From Hydra vulgaris (lineage: Eukaryota; Cnidaria; Hydrozoa; Anthoathecata; Hydridae), in assembly GCF_038396675.1 (NCBI RefSeq), contig NC_088931.1:10915001-10979000 (forward strand): DNA of 64,000 nucleotides, given 5' to 3'. A program made the position numbers and the translations under genes. Under the pieces are notes generated by a model, which saw only the letters and a program-made list of their open reading frames with translations, was not told the DNA's origin and did not search any database. This document shows, piece after piece, positions 47,803 to 61,388 of the stretch (positions are counted from its first letter, which is position 1; each line of letters starts with the position of its first letter).

Positions 47803-49110
47803 TCACCCATAATGGTTTAAGTGAATGTCAACAGCAACTGCAAGGTACATTTTTTCCAAAAAAGGATCATTTGTTTCGGTCCGTATGCGTGGGATGTGAG
47901 ATTTTTTTTTCAAATTTGGGTCCACGGCATTGTTGTTTTTGTTGAACTGTTCCAGAAAAGTTCTGCTGAAACGACTGTTTTTTGTTTTTTTTGCCACATC
48001 TAAGTAAATATTTTTGATTGATTTAAGGGGGATGTCAAATAGAGAATTGTTTATGTCTAAGATTTCAATTGTAGTTTTGTAGTACTGAGACATATTGTTG
48101 TCCCAGTGTTTTAGAAAAATGTTTTAAATAATTCCAGCTCTGGCTTTTTATTGCGTATTTTGTAAGCGAAATTGCGAAACCTTGAAAAATAGTAATAATC
48201 GCTTTTTCCTCTTCGCATTCTTTCATTTGAAAAAGTGTTTTGAGTCGAAGTGCAAGATTTTGCTCTTTCTGAGATAAAATTCAGAGACCCCCGCTTTTGA
48301 CGGGTAAGAAAAGTGTCTCTCCTTTGACTGGATTAAAATTGGTCTTTTGCCACAAATTTCAAAAACGGCTCTAGGCAGACGCTCTATTACCCATTGAGTA
48401 ATCGGCAACACGTTTGCCAGAAACCACACTTTTGACATTGCTTGCGTATTTATCAGCATAGTCGTTCCTCTAAGCGCCAAGGCACGCAGTGCCAGAAATT
48501 TGAGTTTTAACTCTATTTTGTTTAGAGTAACTAGCCAGTCAAAATTGGTAGTTTTACTCAATCTGATGTACAAGTAATATCTAATATTTTGAAACCGCTG
48601 TTATTGTTCCACTCTATATCGTTCAATTCTCTGTACATTTTAGGATCAAAATCCCCAAGAGCTGATTTTTTGAGACGTTAATCACTGAACCACTTGCTAT
48701 TTCTAATAACTTTACGTTTTCAAAGAAATAGCACACAGATTTTACGTCCCTGGCAAAAAAGTTTGATCTGCCTGTGTACTGCTGTAGTTTTAGAGATTTT
48801 GGTGTTCCCAGTGGTGGGAAATCTTCCATTCTGCTGTTTGCTCTGATCACCAAAGCCAGAGCTTCAACAACAAAAACGTACAGCAAAAGGGAGAGAGGGT
48901 CACCTTGTCTGTCACCTCTTTACGTTGGAAAGAAAACCGTCAAGAGACCGCTATTCAGAACAGAGGCCGAAACTTCTGAGTATAAAGTGTTGATGAAATA
49001 TACGAAATTTTCTCTGAGGTTAAATTTTTGTAGAACTTAAAGCAGAAACGTAGGGTCAACTTTGTCAAATGCCTTTTCTTGGTTTATTGTTAAAATAAAA
49101 CTAGGTAGCT
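47803..49110 (-). mobile_element. LINE fragment (L1/Tx1-like reverse transcriptase)
   Basis: Read leftward: QAFDKVDPTFLL (about 49075, motif A with catalytic D), FVYFINTLYSEVSASVLNSG, GDRQGDPLSLLLYVFVVEAL (about 48900, motif B), then a degraded catalytic region. The thumb-like part follows (48223-48573, LNKIELKLKFLALRALALRG and KVWFLANVLPI), and C-terminal text lies at 47803-48093. The 'GDRQGDPLS' form is typical of L1/Tx1-type elements, a different family from the CR1-like pieces nearby. Broken by stops and shifts; the right side ends near a (TA)n tract. Confidence 0.78.
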
Positions 49111-49252
49111 TTTTTAAATTCTGCGTAATCTAATAGAACACATGTGTAAATTGTGTGTAATCTATTAGATCACGTACTAAGAGTAAGTTTAAAAGTATTG
49201 TTATATCTGAAATTCCGCAAGTTTGATTTGGTTCTATAATTTTTCCCATTCC

Positions 49253-49848
<596 letters not shown>

Positions 49849-49909
49849 CGTAAAAACAATCAGGTTTTGCGATGATTTTCATACGTCGCAAAACCTGATT
49901 GTTTTTACG
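49849..49909. repeat. perfect inverted duplication, 24-bp arms
   Basis: Arms 49849-49872 and 49886-49909 (core CAATCAGGTTTTGCGA) are exact reverse complements around a 13-nt loop. Confidence 0.95.
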
Positions 49910-50049
49910 TGGAGTATTTCAAAAGTTGAACAAAATTATTTTTTCAATTAGATAAACAATAAAAAGCAGTTTGAAATATTTAAAATAATTGTGAATTTTT
50001 TTTTACCCAAAACACACTTTTGCATATAAACCATACAAAAAGGAGTTTT

Positions 50050-50842
50050 TTTTTTATTATTATTATTTCAGTTTACAAAGTCAGTCGTTATACAATAAAA
50101 TAAACTGTTAAATTACTTATACAAATATATAAATATAGCAGACTAACAATATAAACTAGGTTTCCGAAAGAAGATCATAAGGATCTTGTCATCGGGACCT
50201 TATAAAATATAATAAAGTATATAGTTTTTTACATCTTTTTTAATATTTTTTTATTTACAATAATTGTGAAGTGCAAGGTAGTATGAAGAATACATATATA
50301 TTAATCTTTTACACGAGTTAAACTGTAAATAATATAAACTAGCAAAATATTGTAAACAATATAAAATACAAAACGTGAGAAAGAAATAAGAAAAAAAAGT
50401 CCAAAAGTTAAGTTAAAATAACAAGAAATTAAATTTTAAAAAGTGATTAGTAATATTGTAAAATGTTATCTTGAGAAAGAATAAAATTTTTTGCTTTGTT
50501 TTTAAAAAGATGAAGAGAATTAGTTAGATCAAAATCAAAATTTGGCAAAACAAGTTTATTCCACAGGTGTGGCGCACGATAGGCAAGACAGAATTGATTA
50601 AAATTTGTGTGACAAAAAGGTTTTTCTAAAAAATTTATGTTTCTAAGTTCGTATTTGTTGGTTGGTTTTAAATTGAAGAGATCTTTAAAGACTGGAGGAG
50701 ATAGATTGTTTTTCCACATATAAACAAAACATAAAATTTTCAAGACGTTGAGTTCATATATATTTAAAATTCTCATTTCAATAAAGTTTAAAAAAATTAA
50801 CTTAAAAAAATATAAACAACAATATAAAGTGTTAAACTTCAA
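50050..50842 (-). mobile_element. LINE 3' end (CR1-like C-terminus and tail)
   Basis: The minus strand encodes MRILNIYELNVLKILCFVY, KNNLSPPVFKDLF and YRAPHLWNKLVLPNF (50447-50780), the last part of a CR1/Jockey-like polyprotein. The downstream untranslated region runs to a short (AAT)n-like tail at about 50056-50078, typical of elements that end in a microsatellite. The stop at 50447 looks genuine. Confidence 0.78.
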
Positions 50843-51059
50843 TTAACAATTGCCTTAAGAGTATAAATGTTTAAAAAAAGTGATGCAAATACAAACAATT
50901 TAAACAAAAAGAAACATACAAATACAGATACTATAAAGGTGAAATAAACCCTACTATAAAGGTTAAAAAAAAAAATGAAATAAAAAAATATACTCAAAAA
51001 ACGATAAAAAATAAACATTAATCTGATTCATTTTCGCTAGATGCCTCATTTTCATATTG

Positions 51060-52080
51060 TTGTAGTTCGTTCAATGTTCAATAGAATTTCTTTTTTTCTT
51101 GAGCCTCTTTCTAGCACTGCTCAACAAAGGATCGGAACTTAACAGAAGTCTGTTTTGGATATCCCTATTACAAATTTCTCTTGAAAATTTCCTCGAGAAA
51201 TTCTGTCTAAAATCACGGAAGTGCTTGGTTTGAGCCTCAGCCGCCTCTTTCGATAATTGACCAATAGGCAATATAGCTTGGTCAATTATAATGGAACCAT
51301 GTCTCAATATCTTGTGCATTGTAGGAATCATTGGGTACCATCTATAAATTTCAACATAAATTTCTGCTGTCAGTTCTGCAATTTTTTCGGCTTATATGTC
51401 ATATTGGTAGCCAATTAATCTTCTGGCTACCAATATGGCATATAAGCCGTAGACGCACAAATAAACTTTGAAAAATATTCTATCACTATGTGTCACTATC
51501 TTTACTATTTTAGAATTTTTGTTTAAATGTTTGCTGCTGTGAGTCATCACAACCCCATTTTGATAACATCTCTAAATTGCTTCTTTCTTCTTCGCTTAAA
51601 GTTTCCAAAACTTCATCTAAAAATTCACACAAGCGTCTACATGTGTGGTCTTGAATATCTTGCAGTTTAATTTCACAACACGTTTCTGAAACTGTCGTCG
51701 ACTCTTGTGGCGGATAACTTTTTTTTTGATTCTTTCAAAAGCGAATAACATGGATAAATATTTTTGTTGGCTGCATGAATTATTTAAAATTGTCTCCTTG
51801 TTATATCGGCTTCCACAAAAATCGATAATGCTTTTTTTTATAACATTCGTCTTAATGGAATTAAAGTTTTACTCCATATTTTTTTGTCTTTTCGGTGAAC
51901 AGCTAATATCTTTCATTATTCTAGACGCGTCACAATGTCCTGCATCACGCTGACTTATTTGGGCAGCATAAGTTAGTTGCTTAGAAGATATTTTGTCTCT
52001 CAAAAGCTTTTTTTTTACGTCTCTTGCTTGGCAAACGCAGCACCTTGAAATCTTTTAATGGTCGAACAGGCCTTTTTATT
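51060..52080 (-). pseudogene. second Transib (RAG1-like) transposase relic
   Basis: Read leftward from about 52080: RPLKDFKVLRLPSKRRKK, then ISSKQLTYAAQISQRDAGHC (about 52000-51930) and a decayed ALSIFVEADITRRQF / IYPCYSLLKESKKKSYPP segment (to about 51710). Then come ESTTVSETCCEIKLQDIQDH, the first catalytic region KWGCDDSQQQTFKQKF (about 51530), a break occupied by an inverted duplication, and the C-terminal block WYPMIPTMHKILRHGS. After it is LPIGQLSEEAAEAQTKHFRD (about 51260), which aligns by pattern with the RAG1 block holding the catalytic glutamate. The segment with the middle aspartate is missing. Better preserved than the 27-kb copy and from a different subfamily. Confidence 0.75.
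51388..51449. repeat. inverted duplication, 26-bp arms, inside the Transib relic
   Basis: Arms 51388-51413 and 51424-51449 (core CATATTGGTAGCCA) pair with one mismatch around a 10-nt loop. They lie at the breakpoint where the middle of the transposase is missing. Confidence 0.95.
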
Positions 52081-52349
52081 ATAAAGGTATAAACTTATGA
52101 TAGCGTTGAGATATAGCTCATTGTGCTTCAAAAAACGTTCTTCTATGTTGTTAGCAGCTATTCATTTTTGTTTAAAATGAAAATTTTAAAAACAACCGGT
52201 CTGACAAAATTATTTTTTCAAAAATTTTTTTAAATAGTCAATAAACCATATAAAATAAGACTTTGATGTCAAGTATTTAGCACTTGTTTTCAGTTAATAT
52301 TTTAATTGCTTGTTAACTTAAAGACAATCATGCAACTATTTTTCATAAC
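52081..52349. other. AT-rich flank of the Transib relic
   Basis: No gene seen. Confidence 0.4.
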
Positions 52350-52655
52350 ATCCGCCGGCGGGAGGCAAATATTTCCGCCTCCGATTTGGCGGCCGCAGCC
52401 ATCTGGGAGACAAAAGCTATTGGCCTCCAAATGGTTTTACCTCTAATATTTCTTCTGGAGGCGGCCACGATTGGCTTCTGCTTCTCTATTGGCATCAACC
52501 TCCAAAATATTTTGCCACGAAAAAAAAACTCCCGCCAATAAAAAGGCGGAAGCCACAGAAGGCGGAAGAAAGAAAATTTTGCTGCTAAAAATTAATTGGG
52601 AGGCAGCCGCCGTCTGCTGCGCAAGAAAAGTGGAGGCGAGAATATATACGCCTTT
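52350..52655. repeat. GC-rich island of repeated GCCTCC/GGAGGC words
   Basis: In contrast to everything around it, this stretch is rich in G and C and packed with GGAGGC, GCCTCC, GGCGG and CCGCC in both orientations (more than ten occurrences). It begins near CCGCCGGCGGGAGGC and ends near GTGGAGGCGAG. Open frames on both strands are a by-product of the composition. It could be a foldback MITE or a composition island upstream of the ODAD1-like gene. No target duplication was fixed. Confidence 0.65.
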
Positions 52656-53131
52656 TATCAACACTGGATTGATGTTTGTGCTTTTTTTAAAATATGATTT
52701 TGTTGTTATGGCATAGTCTAGTTACCATGGAAACAATAAAATAAACAGTAATAAAAAAATTGCCAAAAATATATTGCATCGAGAGTTGAAGTTTTTGAGC
52801 CAAAAAGTTAAAAAGCCAAAAGTTAAAAATAAAGTAAAGTTAACGATTTAAAAACTTTTATTTTATTTTTAATTTAGGAGAAAAAATTTTTAATTTATAT
52901 ATTAATGAAATATTAAATTAAAGTTCGCCAAACTATTATTTATAAAGAGCAAAAAAATTACTCAGGTTTTTATTCTTTACTTTCAACTAATTTTTTTCTA
53001 TTGATTAATAACTTTTCAATGTCAATAAAAGTATTAAAACTCAAAGGAAATGGCATTTAAACACCATAAAAAAACTGTTACTGGTAATATATCATTAAAA
53101 AAAAACAACTTACAAAATAGCCTCTTAACCT
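52656..53131. other. AT-rich stretch upstream of the ODAD1-like gene
   Basis: No gene or clear element. Confidence 0.4.
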
Positions 53132-53208
53132 AGTCTTTTTATAAGAACCCTTATAAAAAAAAGTCTTTTTATAAGAACCCTTATAAAAAGAAGTCTTTTT
53201 ATAAAATT
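53132..53208. repeat. 30-bp palindromic tandem repeat upstream of the ODAD1-like gene
   Basis: AGTCTTTTTATAAGAACCCT begins at 53132, 53162 and 53192, an exact 30-bp period; the third copy is partial. Each unit is itself nearly palindromic (CTTTTTATAAG...CTTATAAAAAG). It ends about 100 bp before the start codon, so it may lie in the promoter or 5' untranslated region. Confidence 0.88.
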
Positions 53209-53311
53209 TAAATGTACGTAGCGTGTTTCTTTTTGTATTTAATTATGTGACGTCAAATTGCAATGACTGAATTCTATTTTATTTGCCACTTTGTAAAGTA
53301 AAGAAGGGAAA

Positions 53312-55710
<2,399 letters not shown>

Positions 55711-55761
55711 TTACATTAAAATAACAAAGAAAAACTTAGTTCATTTTAAAGTTGTGAACAA

Positions 55762-55767
55762 ATAAAG
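55762..55767 (+). promoter_or_regulatory. polyadenylation signal of the ODAD1-like gene
   Basis: AATAAA lies 52 bases after the stop codon, a usual distance for a short 3' untranslated region. Confidence 0.6.
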
Positions 55768-55769
55768 TA

Positions 55770-58018
55770 CATTTTAACATTAAAATGATTAAATTCTCGT
55801 TAAACTGTTCTCAAGTAAATTTATCAATTACTTTTGAAATTGCATTTTTGATAAAAAAAATTGCTTGCCAAGCTTAATGCTCTTTTAAATGTTTAAAAGG
55901 GTTAAGCTTCCTTTTTCCTCTATGAGAACATCCTCAGGGGTAAATTGGGGTTCCTCAAAATGCATTTCCTATATGGGGACCTTCAAACAGTACTCAGTTT
56001 CTTATATAACTTTTTATTGTTTTTTGGCTAAAAAATAGCTCTCTCTTAGTACATTTATGAACATTTAGATGCTGTTCCATCTCAACAAAATCTCTATTTT
56101 ACAATGTTAAAAATATTATTTATTTTCAGATTGTTGAATGCTAATTTATTTTTTGCCATTTATTTTTATTTGGATTATTATCTAAATTCACGTATACTCC
56201 CAGCAAACTTGCCGGTAGCGGACAATCATCTGAAATTCCGCTGCTGGCATTTTGAAAGCGTTCTATAGCTTGATTTTCCTACGACATGCCAACATAAGCT
56301 AGGGTAAGTTGGACCGTAGTTGTTTTTAAACAGAATAATGAGTTTGACAAAGCAGCATAATAGTCCAACGTCTGTTTGTCTGAACTTTGTGGGAATGTCA
56401 AATTATAACCGCGAACTTTAACAATTGATTCAGTTCAGGCGCACTTCATTTCTAATATAAAATAATGTTTAATATGTTGTTGAAATTTATTATGTTGTTA
56501 TTTATAAAATTCAATTAAAAAGTATTAATATATAGTAATGTATTTAGTTCCATTGAAACTTTAAGATTTTACAATTTAATAAATAGTTTTCAAATATGTT
56601 AATGAATAATTTATGAATATATTTAAAGATTTTTTAATTACAATTTTTTGAAGCAATAATAACAAAATGATATAAGCAAAAATGTAGCTTGTATCTAGGA
56701 TACAGCCATGAGAAATTTTCATAAAAAAAAGTAATTTTCACCCATAATGGTTAGCGTAGTTTGATTTGACATTTGATTCCTTCATCAATTTTTTTGATCA
56801 ATCTCCATCAATAACAGAACCTACAATATATTTGTCCAAATTTATATCAAATTAATTAAGCTTATCACTGATCAAATTAATGACTTTGTTGCTCGCATTT
56901 TACGTTGAATTTTTATCATTCAAATAGATAGAAATCCTTTATTGTGATGTAGATTTAAGTTCATATACCTTCACTTTTTTACTAAGTATACTCATCTAAT
57001 GTAAGACTAAATTTGTTTTTATCTCGAATTTTAACTTTTTAATAAGCTATTACTTATTGCTTAACTAACCTGAATTATTTAATGGCAAGATTGTTAACAG
57101 TTTTAGGACTTTGAGAGATTTGGTATCCCTGAGCTTGAAATACTGATCGTAAAGTTTCACTTTTGGAAATGGCGTAAAAGCTCTATCAATAGCTGTTAAA
57201 TCAAAATTTCAGGGAAAGTTATTTTAATTCACCTCCCTAATGCCATGCCACTACAGTAGAGGATGCTATTTTAGTTGTGTTTAGTATTATTTAATAAAAA
57301 GGTTTTTCAAGGTGTTTTTTTTTAGGGTATTATCAATAAAAAAATGCTCAAAACGTATACTAAATGTTTAATACTATAAGTTCAGTAATGAATATAATAA
57401 TCGTGACATAAAAACAAAAAATATAAAACATAACCACCCTATAGTTGCCTTAATGCCTACCTATAAAATGTATGAGTAGGTGTGGTTTTTTTTAAAAATA
57501 AATAGTACCCCATACTTGCTTGGAGTATAAAACACCCTAGCTGTTTTTAATGTAACTAAATTTCAACTATCAATACTATCGTTAATTTAAGAGTTCAACA
57601 AAAACATACTTGTTACTTTCTTATATGTATTCTTTTCAAAGCTTTGCATTCTCTTTATTTATTTTTTTAGCTACAATCCATTTCTATAAGTGTGTGCGTG
57701 TGTCTGTGAGAGTGATAAGACACATTTGTCTTCTTCTTGTCCAGCCATCTTTATATATTTAATACACAAAACATTTAAATATTATATGAGCGACTAAATT
57801 AATTAATTAGTTAAAAAAAATTGCAACTTAAATAATTAAAATAATTACTTTATAATACAGCTGTTTATTTTATAAGATACACTTTTCACCTTAACTTTTA
57901 CCTTTACCACTACAAAAATGAAAATATTCGGGCTTGAAAAAAATGAAAACTTGAATGTTTTTATTTTTGTCAATTTTACAAAAGTCACTAATTTTTACAA
58001 AAGTACACTACTAAAAAA
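55770..58018. other. AT-rich non-coding stretch
   Basis: No gene is recognised in about 2.2 kb. A few GC-richer words (GCCGGTAGCGGACAAT and an inverse-like ATTCCGCTGCTGGCAT near 56215-56260) suggest a decayed small element. Confidence 0.45.
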
Positions 58019-58019
58019 T

Positions 58020-58090
58020 GAGTAGCCGTGGCGCAGTGGTTAGAGTTCTGGCTCAGAACCAAGAGGTCCTAAGTTCGACGCCAGCTCTAA
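58020..58090 (+). repeat. tRNA-like head, probably of a SINE
   Basis: GTGGCGCAGTGGTTAGAG matches an internal A box, and AGTTCGACGCC about 35 bases later matches a B box; these are the polymerase III promoter elements of tRNAs. A loop CTCAGAA would give anticodon CAG, but the stems pair poorly, including the T arm, so it is not a working tRNA. A SINE head or tRNA pseudogene is the better reading; the sequence continues into A/T-rich text. Confidence 0.6.
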
Positions 58091-58700
58091 TAAAAACTTT
58101 TAGGGATTGTTTTACTTATGCCTAGACTCTCCTAATTGAGATGAATGTTTTTAGTATACACGGGCTGAATATTTTCAATATTTTTTCTTTTATGTATAAA
58201 TGTAAGAACAGTTTATCTCCTGAACCTTCTAAAAAATTTATTTAATTTAAAGTAAAAGAACAATTATGTATTGTTAACAATTAACAATACACATAAAGAA
58301 ATGATAAAGCTATTCGACAAACCTGCTTACTATACAAATTTTGGAAAGTTTTGCATTTTGTTTTGCGGAGCTTTTTTGTGGAAAAAATAATTTTAAAAAT
58401 TGATTTTTTTTAGGAAATGTAGAAAGCCCTCCTTTAAACAAAAGCTATAATTTTCTAGCTTTAAGCTTTTTTAAATTTTCATTTTAAGTTGTCTTTTAAT
58501 GTTGTATTCTCCAGTAAAATAATTAGTGTTAAAGTTATATTTCATTGTAAACATATACTGTGTTTTTATATACTAACTCTGCAAATTTTTTCTTAAAAAA
58601 TCTTATATATAGTTTGATGGAATATACGCGAAAGGAAGTTACCCTAATACTTATTATTTTTTTACGAGAAACTCTTTTGTATTCCTACCACTGCTTCGAC
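58091..58700. other. AT-rich non-coding stretch
   Basis: No gene. The inverse pair TATTGTTAAC/GTTAACAATA lies near 58268-58290. Confidence 0.4.
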
Positions 58701-58729
58701 ATAACGCTTAATAATATATTTATATGTAT

Positions 58730-58900
58730 GTGCATATGTGCATGTGTGTATGTATCTGTGTATAATATACACAGATACATACACATGCGTACATACACAC
58801 ATATATATACACATATACATGCATACATATACACTGTATATGTATGCATGTTTATGTGTGTTTATGCGATTGTATATATATGTGTATATGTATATGTATG

Positions 58901-58934
<34 letters not shown>

Positions 58935-59104
58935 TGTATGTATGTATGTATGTATGTATGTATGTATGTATGTATGTATGTATGTATGTATGTATGTATG
59001 TATGTATGTATGTATGTATGTATGTATGTATGTATGTATGTATGTATGTATGTATGTATGTATGTATGTATGTATGTATGTATGTATGTGTGTATGTATG
59101 TTTG
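58730..59104. repeat. (GTAT)n microsatellite with palindromic left border
   Basis: About 200 bp of near-pure GTAT from about 58900. To its left, 58730-58880 holds TGTGTATA/TATACACA palindromes such as GTATCTGTGTATAATATACA. Cys-Met-Tyr-Val open frames over it are artefacts. Confidence 0.97.
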
Positions 59105-59109
59105 TAAGT

Positions 59110-60300
59110 ATGAGCCTTTTAATGCTGTCATATGGTCCATAGTTTCAAAGAAGACTTTAGGTAGTAGAGAAACAGTTGATAGCTTTCTTTGCTGTTATTC
59201 ATTTTAGTGATGGCAGTAAAGGTACTTTTTATGCTTTAAAGAAATTTAATTTGACCGGGTATATAATTGTAAAAACATCTATTTAGTTTGAAAAAGCTCG
59301 TGTGAATCAAATAAAGCAAAAACTAATCTTTTCTGAGATTAAAATGATTTTCTTTAAAAAAAACACTTTACTTTAAGTATTTTTTTTACAGCTTTTTAAA
59401 TTCATTAACCAAGAGAAACTTTAAAACCTACTAAGTGCATATTAGATAATAATTTGGGCCTAAAATTTTCAGGGTTACTCAGCATGCTAAAGAAACTCGG
59501 TTAACAAATGGGATTTTAAATATTCCTGTCCAACCTTTTTTATTAGAGAAATTTGTTCACATATTAAGTTCAATTATTTAGTATTCAAACAAATTTGCAA
59601 TAATTCGTGATTAAATTTCAAATGAGGTCTTGAATTATAAATTTATCTGTAAAATAAAATAAAACATTATAATGCATTAATTTACTAAGTTTGATTGAGG
59701 AAAAATGAATGTATCAAAAAATTATATGTCACAAAGTTATTCAATTTCAGGCATTTTTTAGACAGTTTTTCTGCTATTATAGACGTTCCGAAAGCTGTTT
59801 GAAATGTCATTCAAAATATATTTTTAATTATTTCTAACAAGTATTAGTATTTGGAGCTATTCAGTTTTTTTTATTAAAAAAAGTAGTTTTTTGTAGCGTA
59901 TCTTAAGAAATATTTCTAACAAGTATTGAACTTTTTTATTTGAATACTTATTAAATAATTTTAAATAACTGCATATATTAATTTTAAATAACTTCTATAT
60001 AGTAGCATACTGTGGCAGATACAAAAAAAGGTGTGGGGTGTACAAATGGATACAAAAAAAGGAGGCGGGATACAAAGTGGATACAAGGTTCGGTGTGGGC
60101 GGGTACAAGCATTGAGGAGGGGATTGGGTGTGTATATTGACACCTCTACTGGCAGCAAAACATTCTATTTTCTCATACTCTTTATATTTCATCTAGAAAT
60201 TTTTTTGCAAATGCGCAAGAAAAAGCACTATACTAATTGATTGTATACTTTCGTCATACACAATGTATGATATTTTATTAAGAAAGACTCTTCGATTTAC
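59110..60300. other. non-coding stretch with a short GGATACAAA cluster
   Basis: Around 60015-60110 GATACAAA recurs four or five times within a G-rich context, a degenerate minisatellite. Otherwise AT-rich with no gene. Confidence 0.45.
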
Positions 60301-60310
60301 ATAAATTTTT

Positions 60311-60477
60311 AAGCAGGACGATTGAAGAATCTTTAAGCAGGACGATTGAAGAATTTTTAAGCAGGTCGATTGAAGAATCTTTAAGCTGGACGATTGAAGA
60401 ATTTTTAAGCAGGACGATTGAAGAATCTTTAAGCAGGACGATTGAAGAATCTTTAAGCAGGACGATTGAAGATTTGT
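60311..60477 (+). repeat. 24-bp minisatellite, seven copies, open in one frame
   Basis: AAGCAGGACGATTGAAGAAT begins at 60311, 60335, 60359, 60383, 60407, 60431 and 60455, an exact 24-bp period. One plus-strand frame is free of stops through all copies and encodes SRTIEESL or SRTIEEFL repeats. That frame is open from about 60282 to about 60560 but has no ATG. Variants between copies all keep it open. The other two frames have a stop in every copy or nearly so. Confidence 0.95.
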
Positions 60478-60479
60478 TT

Positions 60480-61385
60480 AAAAATTCATTAAACAGAATT
60501 GTAAAAAGAAAAGAAATTTATTATTTTAAATACTTAACTATCAGGTACTCTCTTTAATTTATATTAGAGAGTTTAAGCGTACGCGCGTTATCTCCTGGCG
60601 GTGTTGGTACAAACGCTAGCAAGTTTGCTGCCATTGCAAATTTAAAAAACGTTATGCATGAAAAACTTGCGTTTCAAGTAATTAATCATGGCTTATTTTT
60701 AATTTAAAACTATTTCTAAAAACAATTCCAAGAACGATTCCAAAAAAAATCTGCGCTATAAATCAAAGCGATCTTACAAGAAAATCTGCATCAAAGTTTA
60801 CTATAAATTTAAAGTTGGCAATATTGGGAGTTACGAGAGAACTTAGCTTCAAAAATATTAAAACGAATCAAAACAAAAGTATGAGTTCTAAACATGGCTT
60901 ACTATATTACAGGCCTTGCCAACGCGCGACTGGCGTAAAAAACTGGAGGCAAGATTAAAAATATTACTTTGCAGTAGTTTACATTTTCAGTTGGTGATTT
61001 TCGCATGAATATAATATTTTTATGATATCTAATAAAAGTAACTTATAAAAAGTGAAAAGATGAATTTATTATTCTTTTTTTTTTTTAATTTTGTTTATAA
61101 CTAACATTGTAAGATAACTAACGAATAACATTTATAAAAAACTTAAATTAACTTAAATGTATCTAAAACTAATTATGTTTAAACAATTTAGTATATATAG
61201 ATTTATATTTTGCTATAATTTCATATTAGCATTTACCACAAAATTTATTAATGGGTTTTTTAAGTATTAAAAATAAATTTTTGAGAAAAAAGAGATAAAA
61301 TCTTTAGAGAATAAAAAGTAAATACAAGCTTTTTAGATATTTTACTAAACACTATTTTACAGTTTTTGTTAAAAACATTGCAAAA
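60480..61385. other. AT-rich non-coding stretch
   Basis: No gene. GC-richer words lie near 60580-60620 and 60905-60945 with no further structure. Confidence 0.45.
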
Positions 61386-61388
61386 ATT

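Noticed and set aside
52443..52716. Open frames on both strands in the GC-rich island
   Set aside because: Low-complexity Ala/Ser/Lys text caused by composition; no splice or protein support.
58020..58090. Functional tRNA-Leu(CAG)
   Set aside because: A and B boxes are present, but the T stem and anticodon stem mispair and the acceptor stem is poor.
58560..59207. Long Val-Cys-Met-Tyr open frames
   Set aside because: They translate the (GTAT)n array; every frame is open there by period arithmetic.
60311..60477. CRISPR array
   Set aside because: The copies are contiguous with no unique spacers, and the genome is animal-like.
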